Below are positions 1 through 5,831 of a stretch of DNA of 13,983 bases, one piece after another. The notes under the pieces were generated by a model. It was not told the DNA's origin. It did no database searches and was given only the letters and a program-made list of their open reading frames with translations. Source of the stretch: CAZNDN01 sp964571815 (GTDB lineage: Bacteria > Fibrobacterota > Chitinivibrionia > Chitinivibrionales > WJKA01). The DNA is taken from contig CAZNDN010000107.1 of assembly GCA_964571815.1 (NCBI GenBank), positions 1 through 13,983 on the forward strand, written 5' to 3'. Positions within the stretch are counted from its first letter, which is position 1. Each line of letters begins with the position of its first letter. A program made the translations under genes and the position numbers.

Positions 1-295
1 TGCGGCTGCGGTTTGCGGAAAAAAGGTCGAGGCCTGTTTCGGTGCTCGTCTCACCTACCTCCCAAGGACGGTAAGCCGCGCCCGGCGCGTATCCGCGGCT
101 GCCGATCAGAAGTCCGTTCACCGCATGGTACCGGGCTACCGCGGCTTTCGACCGGCAGCGCTCCCCATGTCAACGAAACAACCCCGGTCGTGGTTTCACG
201 CTCGGCATCTATTATTTTGTAGCCCTTCGAAACATTGGGTGAGGTTACACCGGCATCTCCGCCCGCGCGGAGATCAAGTGCAGAGGAGAGAGTGC
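1..295. other. Upstream region, no gene supported
   Basis: No open frame here looks like a recognisable protein. One short frame runs from the window edge to a TAA at 72-74. It is followed at once by a 7-bp inverted repeat (AGCCGCG at 74-80, CGCGGCT at 94-100), which could be the end and terminator of a gene lying left of the window, but no T-run follows and I give this little weight. A -10-like TATTAT at 210-215 could serve the gene at 296; I see no good -35 partner. The frame of the gene at 296 stays open back to the window start, but the Shine-Dalgarno at 282-290 argues for the later start. Confidence 0.4.
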
Positions 296-1518
296 ATGCC
301 GCCGCGCAGAGCAAGGGCGTTGGACGAACTGAGCGATATCACACGAAAACACACCACCCCAACCGTGATCGATTCCGGTGCGGGAAAGCTTCTTTTCTGC
401 GAGTACGGCGCTCGACTTCTGGGCATGTTTCCCGACCGCACGCTTCCCAATGTTCTCTGGACGCATGAAAACCTGGATGCCCACATGGCACAGGGAAGCT
501 GGCTTGTGGGAGGCGAGCGACTCTGGCTCTCTCCCGAGCGCAACTACTACTACGAGAACCCGCGAGATTTTGAGGTACACCGTGTGCCGGCCGGCCTTGA
601 TCCGGGTAACTATCACACCACGGGCGAACTGACCTTCGAAAACGAATTCTCGGTTCTGGATTCACTTCGGAACGAAACCTACGACAACTGCAGTGCACGC
701 AGGCAGTTTGTGACCATCGACGACCCCTACGCATCGGGACTCGATTTCACGGGGGTTCGTATTGACGACACCATGAAAGTGGCTGCGCCGGGTCTTGAGA
801 TGTCGGCATGGAGCCTTGCGATGGTGTACAACCGCGGCCCCGGGAAGCCCGGAACCGCGCTGTTCCCGGTCACGGGCGCGGCGACAATTCTGGGATACTT
901 TTGGCCCATACCCCCGGACCGGGCGGATGTGCGCGACGGGTACGCGCGGTTCAAAATCGACGGAGACGCCGAATACAAACTCGGTCTCCTGCCGACCGAT
1001 ATGGATTTTAATAACCCGTGCAAAGCAGTCTACATCTCACCGTACCCCGACGGGGACCGGTGGTTCTGCATCCTGAAACGCTCCAACGATATGCCCAGAA
1101 CGGTCGAGGAATGCGTGGATCAGCCGAAGGCCGATCTCGGCGGAGCCAGGGGAGCCACCCAGTCTTTCAATTGCGGGCCGGATACCGGCGACGGATGGGA
1201 TTTCGGTGAAATCGAGCTGCAGCTCCTCAAGGGGATCACCCAGGGCGAGACCACGGTAAGCCATGCCGTGCATGAACTGATCGCCTACGCCGGAAGCAAG
1301 AACGAAATTCTCGAGCTTGCCCGCAACGCACTCGGGNNNNNNNNNNNNNNNNNNNNNNNNNNNNNNNNNNNNNNNNNNNNNNNNNNNNNNNNNNNNNNNN
1401 NNNNNNNNNNNNNNNNNNNNNNNNNNNNNNNNNNNNCGCCTACGCCGGAAGCAAGAACGAAATTCTCGAGCTTGCCCGCAACGCACTCGGGCTGGCCTCA
1501 CCGCCCGTGCTGTTCTGA
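296..1518 (+). CDS. Mutarotase-like / DUF6786-like protein, interrupted by assembly gap
   Basis: The start is the ATG at 296, preceded by AGAGGAGAG at 282-290. Before the gap the frame encodes 347 residues. The text just after the gap repeats the 55 bp just before it. If the Ns and one copy are removed, the frame continues in phase for eight codons (LASPPVLF) to a TGA at 1516-1518, giving a 355-aa protein. No signal peptide is visible, so it is probably cytoplasmic. The N-terminal part (CEYGARLLGMFPD, then WLVGGERLWLSPE) resembles DUF6786-type, galactose-mutarotase-like beta-sandwich proteins found beside carbohydrate genes in PVC bacteria; a role in sugar metabolism is inferred, not shown. 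If the gap is taken literally, the frame reads on to 1633 with an unrelated tail. The family call is moderate; the existence of the gene is secure. Confidence 0.7.
1282..1336 (+). repeat. Left copy of 55-bp gap-flanking duplication
   Basis: It starts CGCCTACGCC and ends CGCACTCGGG, and is identical to 1437-1491. It lies inside the coding frame of the gene at 296. It is most likely the same genomic sequence written twice across the gap, not a biological repeat. Confidence 0.85.
1337..1436. other. Assembly gap of 100 N, probably artefactual
   Basis: Exactly 100 undetermined bases, the usual placeholder for a gap of unknown size. The 55 bp on its left (1282-1336) and the 55 bp on its right (1437-1491) are identical. 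This is what unmerged overlapping contig ends look like when the overlap equals an assembler k-mer. Collapsing it restores the reading frame of the gene at 296. Confidence 0.85.
1437..1491 (+). repeat. Right copy of 55-bp gap-flanking duplication
   Basis: Identical to 1282-1336. The unique sequence resumes at 1492 and completes the frame of the gene at 296 with eight codons and a TGA. Confidence 0.85.
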
Positions 1519-2015
1519 TCGCCCTTCAGAACAAACCCGCTTCGCGTGCCGCCCATTTCCACGTGAAAAGACCGGAAAGATCAAGGGCCGCCGCTGCGGT
1601 TCAAGCACCCGAAGACCGGCGCCGGGAGCATGAAACCGGAGGCCCAAGGCGTGGATACCGGCGGCGCGGGCAAACCAAATCCCCACTCACCCACGGACTC
1701 ACAATACTCCCCGATAGCGCGAATCCGTGCGCAATGGGTCCCGACCAACCGGGAGGAATTGTCCCTGTCCCGATTCCTTCGACCATTCCCGGGATGTGCC
1801 CCGTCGAAGAGCGAAGTTTATGTGCTGATCACGGTCGAAGCACGCAATCGCCAATTCGAACTCGGTGAGTCCCGCTGTTGGGGACGAAGACTGGGTGAGT
1901 CCCGCTGTTGGGGACGAAGACTCGGTGAGTCCCGCTGTTGGGGACGAATAATCCCTGTCGTGAGCCACGTCGAAGGGCGCAATCGGCAGGCTTTGCAGTC
2001 GCTGCCGGCGCTCAA
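1519..2015. other. Convergent intergenic spacer
   Basis: About 500 bp between the end of the plus-strand gene (1518) and the end of the minus-strand mtnA (2016). Frames are open on both strands but look compositional: they have no family resemblance and run through the tandem repeat. The main content is the 30-bp tandem repeat at 1861-1950. It is flanked by two imperfect copies of a roughly 23-bp sequence, CACGGTCGAAGCACGCAATC at 1830 and CACGTCGAAGGGCGCAATCG at 1966. I see no convincing intrinsic terminator for either gene. Confidence 0.5.
1861..1950. repeat. Three tandem 30-bp repeats, each with a hairpin
   Basis: Three head-to-tail units at 1861-1890, 1891-1920 and 1921-1950, nearly identical (a C/G difference at the third base of unit 2; TA instead of GA at the end of unit 3). 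Each contains GTCCC, a 7-nt loop GCTGTTG, then GGGAC, so each could fold into a 5-bp hairpin. The units abut with no spacers, so this is not CRISPR. It lies 65-155 bp past the mtnA stop and could affect 3'-end stability, or be a copy-variable intergenic repeat. Confidence 0.9.
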
Positions 2016-3083
2016 TCAGGAAGTCGCACCAACCGCGGGGCTCATCAGCAGTCTGATCTGCTGTTCAAAGGGCGGCCTCATCACTCCCTTTTCGGTGATC
2101 AACGCCGTGATCAAATCGTGGGAGGTCACGTCGAAAGCGGGATTGAAGACCTCCACTCCCGCGGGCGCGGTTCGCCGGCCGAATCCGTTGGTTATCTCCT
2201 CTTCATCGCGCTCTTCAATGGGGATGGACTCGCCCGAGGGAAGTGTGAGGTCGAAAGTGCTTGAGGGCGCCGCGACGTAGAAGGGGACACTGTGAGCCCG
2301 GGCAACCAGCGCCAGGGGATAGGTGCCGATCTTGTTGGCCGTATCTCCGTTGGCGGCAATACGGTCGGCCCCCACGATCACCGCGTCGATTCCCCGGCGC
2401 GCCATGACCGAGGCGGCCATGTTGTCACAGATGAGCGTTGCCGCCACACCCGCATGCATCAGCTCAAAAGCCGTGATTCGTGCGCCCTGGAGCAGAGGAC
2501 GGGTCTCATCGACATACACGTGGAACTGCTTCCCCTGTTCGGCCCCGACATAAATCGGCGCCAGGGCGGTCCCGTATCCCGACGTGGCCAGGCCGCCGGC
2601 GTTGCAGTGCGTAAGAAGCGTTTCGTGGTCCCGGAGAAGCTCAAGCCCGTGACGGCCGATGCTTCGACACATCTCAAGGTCTTCGCGAAGCACCTCATCA
2701 GCCTCCCGCACAAGAGCGGATTTCAACTCTCGAACCGTCGCGGACTCGGCCTTCTCGCGCGCTACGGAAAGCAAACGATCCAGCGCCCAGTTGAGATTGA
2801 CCGCGGTCGGCCGCGCACCCGCCAGGTATCGAGCGTGCTTCTCCAGGTAAGCAAGAAAATCGGCCGCGGTCCTGTTCTCCGGGAAATCCCCCACTCCCAG
2901 ACACAGTCCGTAGGCGGCCGCGATCCCGATCGCCGGAGCCCCCCTGACCGTCAGGCTCCGGATCGCGTGATACATGTCTTTGATGTTCTCGATATCCTTG
3001 TATGCAAGGTTCCCGGGCAGTTGTGTCTGGTCCACCATCCGCACACGACCGTCATTCCACTCGACTGTCTTCAGTGGCTCCAT
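2016..3083 (-). CDS. mtnA: S-methyl-5-thioribose-1-phosphate isomerase
   Basis: 355-aa cytoplasmic enzyme of the methionine salvage pathway, interconverting 5-methylthioribose-1-phosphate and 5-methylthioribulose-1-phosphate. It belongs to the eIF-2B alpha/beta/delta-like family and has the usual length. The substrate-binding motif RGAPAIG is at residues 47-53. The catalytic pair falls at Cys160 (THCNAGG) and Asp240 (VGADRIAANGDTANKIGT), the same numbers as in the well-studied Bacillus enzyme. NPAFDVT near residue 314 is the usual C-terminal motif. I chose the ATG at 3083 because AAGGA lies nine bases upstream and homology begins there; an earlier in-frame start would add 18 unrelated residues. 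It follows the EF-G paralogue after 88 bp on the same strand, so co-transcription is likely. No other salvage gene is in the window. Confidence 0.96.
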   Translation of the reverse strand: MEPLKTVEWNDGRVRMVDQTQLPGNLAYKDIENIKDMYHAIRSLTVRGAPAIGIAAAYGLCLGVGDFPENRTAADFLAYLEKHARYLAGARPTAVNLNWALDRLLSVAREKAESATVRELKSALVREADEVLREDLEMCRSIGRHGLELLRDHETLLTHCNAGGLATSGYGTALAPIYVGAEQGKQFHVYVDETRPLLQGARITAFELMHAGVAATLICDNMAASVMARRGIDAVIVGADRIAANGDTANKIGTYPLALVARAHSVPFYVAAPSSTFDLTLPSGESIPIEERDEEEITNGFGRRTAPAGVEVFNPAFDVTSHDLITALITEKGVMRPPFEQQIRLLMSPAVGATS

Positions 3084-3171
3084 ACTCTTTGTTCCTTCGC
3101 TCGGGACGATTCCGCCGTGGGAACCTCTCTCACACACCGTAACTCCCCGGAAAGCCGACCGGCAAAAGGCC

Positions 3172-5256
3172 TCAGGAGGCTTCCTGCTCCTTCGCCGACT
3201 GCTCGATCACCTTCTTCGCCACATCGCCGGGAACAGGGTCGTAGTGAGAGAACGTCCGTGAGTACAAACCTCTTCCCTGGCTCAACGACCGAAGCGCCTG
3301 AGAGTAGTTGAGGATTTCCGCGGCAGGCACCTTGGCATTCACCGTCTGGTACCGTCCGTTGGGCTCCATACCCCCTATCCGTCCCCGGCGCGACGACAGA
3401 TCGCCCATGACATCACCGGTGTACTCCTCCGGCACGGTCACGCGAAGCTCGACAATGGGCTCCAGCAGAATCGGACCCGCCGCCTCAAATGCTTTCTTGA
3501 ATACCTCGCGTCCCGCTATCTGAAAAGCGACATCCTTGGAGTCGACCGGGTGCGTCTTCCCGTCGACCAGATACACCCGTACATCCACAATGGGATATCC
3601 CGCGACAATGCCCTCCTTTAACTTGGCCCGGATTCCCTTGTCGACACTCGGCCGCAGCGGCTGATCGATCACTCCGCCCACGATCTTGTCGACAAATTCA
3701 TAGCCGGCACCGCGTTCCATGGGCTCAAGATCGATAAATACCCGCGCGAACTGGCCGGCGCCGCCGGTCTGCTTCTTGTGCGTGTATTCCACGTACTTCA
3801 CCGGTTTCGTGATCGTCTCACGGTAGGAGATCTTGGGTGTGAATCGCTCCACCTCAACCTTGAACCGCTTCTTGAGCGCATCGAGGATAACCTCAACGTG
3901 CATATCGCCCATGCCGGAGAGAATGGACTGGCGAATGTCCGGGTGAAACTTGTAGGAAAACGTAACATCCTCCTCGCCCAGCTTGGCCAGTCCCGTACCA
4001 ATCTTGTCTTCATCGCCCTTCGATTTGGTTTGAATCGCGGTGCTGACCAGCGGTTCTCCGAATTCGATCGGGGCGAAACGGTAGCCTGTACCTTTTTCCA
4101 CCAGCGAGTCGTTGGTGTGGGTGTCTTTGAGCTTGAGCATTCCCCCGAAATCACCGGCGGGAATCTCACTGGCGTCGATTTTCTCTTTTCCACGCACGAA
4201 ATACACGCTTCCGGGCCTCTCCGTGCCGTTCCGCGCGGTGTTGGCGTATTCCTGGCCGGAGCGAAGGCTGCCGGAGAATACCCTGACAATATTCAGCTCC
4301 CCCACATGCTCTTCGGAGATCGTCTTGAACACGAACGCACCCGTGGACTGATCCGCCCCGCAGGGAACCATCTTCTTCTCCCCGCCCTCAACAACTTCGA
4401 CTTCCGTGCGGTCGGCCGCCGACGGGCACAGGCCGACGACAGCATCGAGCAGCCGGTCGGTGCCCACACTCTGCGCGGCGCATCCGCACAACAGCGGGTA
4501 GATCATGCCCGACGACACACCGCGGGCCAGGCCCCGCCGCATCTGCTCGTCGGTCAATTCTCCGTTTTCGAAGTACACATTCATCAGCTCTTCGTCGCTC
4601 TCCGCAATGCTCTCCATGAGCGCTTCCCGCGCCCCCTTGACCGCATCGGCCATATCTCCCGGGATAGCAACTTTTTTTCCGAAACCGTTACTTCCATCGG
4701 CGTACTCGTAGGCCTCCCCGGCGACGATATCGACGATACCCCGAAGGTCCGAGCCGGTGCCCATGGGAATCTGAAGCGGGGCCACCGACGTACCGAACAC
4801 GCCCTTGATATCCCGCAGGGTCTTGTCAAAATCCACATTCTCCCGGTTCAGCCCGTTGACAAAAAAGAACTTCGGCACTTTCTTCGCTTCCACGAACCGC
4901 GCCGTGACTTCCGTACCCACCTGCACCCCGTCGACAGCATCGACAACGATCATCGCGCTCTCCACCACCTGCGCCGCCGCCTGCGCTTCGCCGACAAAGT
5001 CCAGAAAACCCGGTGTGTCCAGCACGTTGATCTTGGTGTCGCGCCATTCACAGATTCCCACGGCCATGGAAATGGACATCTTTCTGTCTCGCTCATCCTG
5101 CCGGGTATCGAAATTGCTGGACCCGTCGTCCACCTTCCCTGTCTTGTGCGTGGCTTTGCAGGTAAAGGACATTGCTTCAAGCAACGTGGTTTTCCCCACC
5201 CCGACATGCCCGAGCAGGCAGATATTCCGTATGGATGCCGCATCATAGGTCTTCAT
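3172..5256 (-). CDS. Elongation factor G paralogue (EF-G-2-like GTPase)
   Basis: 694 aa, full EF-G length, with all five domains visible. The GTPase domain has P-loop GHVGVGKTT (16-24) and DTPG (80-83). Domain IV carries YTHKKQTGGAGQFARV (about 491-506), and domain V carries GDVMGDLSSRRGRIGGME (614-631). The GHxGxGKTT P-loop, in place of AHIDAGKTT, places it with the EF-G-2-like paralogues and not with canonical FusA, so I withhold a gene symbol. Its role is probably ribosomal translocation or a related ribosome-associated GTPase activity. Oddity: the G4 motif that should read NKxD reads NGLN (134-137), so both the Lys and the guanine-specifying Asp are changed. The start has GGGAGG five bases upstream of the ATG. 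A good promoter lies at 5342-5315, and mtnA follows downstream. Confidence 0.93.
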   Translation of the reverse strand: MKTYDAASIRNICLLGHVGVGKTTLLEAMSFTCKATHKTGKVDDGSSNFDTRQDERDRKMSISMAVGICEWRDTKINVLDTPGFLDFVGEAQAAAQVVESAMIVVDAVDGVQVGTEVTARFVEAKKVPKFFFVNGLNRENVDFDKTLRDIKGVFGTSVAPLQIPMGTGSDLRGIVDIVAGEAYEYADGSNGFGKKVAIPGDMADAVKGAREALMESIAESDEELMNVYFENGELTDEQMRRGLARGVSSGMIYPLLCGCAAQSVGTDRLLDAVVGLCPSAADRTEVEVVEGGEKKMVPCGADQSTGAFVFKTISEEHVGELNIVRVFSGSLRSGQEYANTARNGTERPGSVYFVRGKEKIDASEIPAGDFGGMLKLKDTHTNDSLVEKGTGYRFAPIEFGEPLVSTAIQTKSKGDEDKIGTGLAKLGEEDVTFSYKFHPDIRQSILSGMGDMHVEVILDALKKRFKVEVERFTPKISYRETITKPVKYVEYTHKKQTGGAGQFARVFIDLEPMERGAGYEFVDKIVGGVIDQPLRPSVDKGIRAKLKEGIVAGYPIVDVRVYLVDGKTHPVDSKDVAFQIAGREVFKKAFEAAGPILLEPIVELRVTVPEEYTGDVMGDLSSRRGRIGGMEPNGRYQTVNAKVPAAEILNYSQALRSLSQGRGLYSRTFSHYDPVPGDVAKKVIEQSAKEQEAS

Positions 5257-5314
5257 GAAACCTCCCTTTGCTTACTGCACGTGGGTACGCTCGCCCGCAG
5301 GACAAAACGCATAA

Positions 5315-5342
5315 AATATACCATAGGTGGCGCCCGAGACAA
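5315..5342 (-). promoter_or_regulatory. Sigma70-type promoter of the EF-G/mtnA operon
   Basis: Read on the minus strand: -35 TTGTCT (5342-5337), 16-bp spacer, -10 TATATT (5320-5315). It leaves a leader of about 50 nt before the EF-G start codon, with GGGAGG as ribosome binding site. It is inferred from consensus match only (4/6 and 5/6). Confidence 0.6.
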
Positions 5343-5400
5343 CCGGGAGGTAACTCGGGACAGCGTTGAAGACCAATCGTCACCGGGCCCGGGGGGCGTA

Positions 5401-5435
5401 TTTGTACCGGACTAATTTTATTACTTTAACGAGCG
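5401..5435. repeat. 35-bp perfect direct repeat, copy 1
   Basis: It begins TTTGTACCGG, has the AT-rich core ACTAATTTTATTACTTTAAC, and ends GAGCG. It is identical at all 35 positions to 5511-5545, in the same orientation, 110 bp apart start to start. It lies 58 bp upstream of the -35 box of the EF-G promoter. Its function is unknown: a protein-binding site pair or a mobile-repeat remnant are both possible. Confidence 0.9.
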
Positions 5436-5458
5436 GCCCCCTCAATCAGGGTTTCGGC

Positions 5459-5472
5459 CCTTTGCGCAAAGG
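5459..5472. promoter_or_regulatory. 14-bp perfect palindrome between the 35-bp repeats
   Basis: CCTTTGCGCAAAGG is its own reverse complement. It lies between the two 35-bp repeats, upstream of the EF-G promoter, and could bind a dimeric regulator. An A-run follows on the plus strand and no T-run follows on either strand, so it does not look like an intrinsic terminator. Confidence 0.4.
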
Positions 5473-5510
5473 AAAAAAGCCGGGACATGCAGGCTGGAGA
5501 GATTTTGGAT

Positions 5511-5545
5511 TTTGTACCGGACTAATTTTATTACTTTAACGAGCG
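5511..5545. repeat. 35-bp perfect direct repeat, copy 2
   Basis: Identical to 5401-5435. The 75 bp between the copies contain the palindrome at 5459-5472 and no gene. A possible decayed third piece, CGGACTACCGGAACGAG, lies near 5589. Confidence 0.9.
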
Positions 5546-5789
5546 CTCTCGGGGATCGCGGTTTACGCGCTTAAGAGTGCTTGCCGAACGGACTACCGGA
5601 ACGAGTCTCTGTCCGTCGCTGCACAAACCCGCGGTTTTTCCAGGCGGGCCGGTCACCGTCTATCGCCCATAATCCTCCGGTACGCGTCCGTTCCGACTAC
5701 CTCGAACCAACGCATTCCCACTCACGCCGGACGAGAGACAATCTCGAAGCGTGGTAAGGCGCATTCGCCGTCATCACCCTGTGCGAACA
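5546..5789. other. Non-coding remainder of the EF-G/regulator spacer
   Basis: Together with the repeats to its left this makes a 562-bp stretch without a supported gene between the EF-G start (5256) and the regulator stop (5819). Frames crossing it on the minus strand are overlapping shadows of the regulator. I see no RNA gene, and no regulatory element other than those listed separately. Confidence 0.5.
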
Positions 5790-5804
5790 AGCACCTGCGG
5801 TGCT
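5790..5804 (-). terminator. Candidate terminator hairpin of the regulator gene
   Basis: A perfect inverted repeat, AGCACC / TGC / GGTGCT, sits 15 nt past the regulator stop codon. On the minus strand TTGTTCG follows the stem, a poor but present T-rich tail. It overlaps the first four bases of the 31-bp motif at 5801. The stem is short, so termination would be weak. Confidence 0.4.
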
Positions 5805-5831
5805 AATTACAACAATTGTTACCCCGTCCCC
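5801..5831 (+). repeat. 31-bp motif, copy A (at 3' end of regulator)
   Basis: It begins TGCTAATTAC, contains the 10-bp palindrome AACAATTGTT, and ends ACCCCGTCCCC. It matches copy B (10559-10589) at 27 of 31 positions without gaps; all four differences are transitions. The regulator's TAA stop (5821-5819) lies inside it. The -10-like segment here is TACAAC, so it is a weaker promoter match than copies B and C. It reads toward the regulator gene, antisense. Confidence 0.8.

Noticed and set aside
1492..1633. True C-terminus of the gene at 296 as read through the gap
   Set aside because: The frame after the Ns is set only by an arbitrary gap length. It translates the duplicated 55 bp in a different frame and gives a Pro/Arg-rich tail, whereas collapsing the duplication restores the phase.
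1861..1950. CRISPR array
   Set aside because: The repeats abut exactly with a period of 30; there are no spacers and no cas genes.
1630..2280. 216-aa open frame across the tandem repeat
   Set aside because: It passes through the 30-bp repeats and into mtnA antisense. It has no family resemblance, and the repeat length is a multiple of three, which keeps several frames open by chance.
2292..3311. 339-aa plus-strand open frame
   Set aside because: It is antisense to mtnA and the EF-G end, with no recognisable domain and no plausible ribosome binding site.
3778..5415. 545-aa plus-strand open frame
   Set aside because: It is antisense to the EF-G gene, whose homology is clear throughout. Its composition (His/Arg-rich, no motif) is what a GC-rich mirror frame gives.
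5459..5472. Intrinsic terminator
   Set aside because: The palindrome is followed by A residues on the plus strand and lacks a T-run on either strand.
5401..5545. Minimal CRISPR or IS with long direct repeats
   Set aside because: There are only two copies with a 75-bp interval, no transposase, no inverted terminal ends, and the interval is too long for a spacer.
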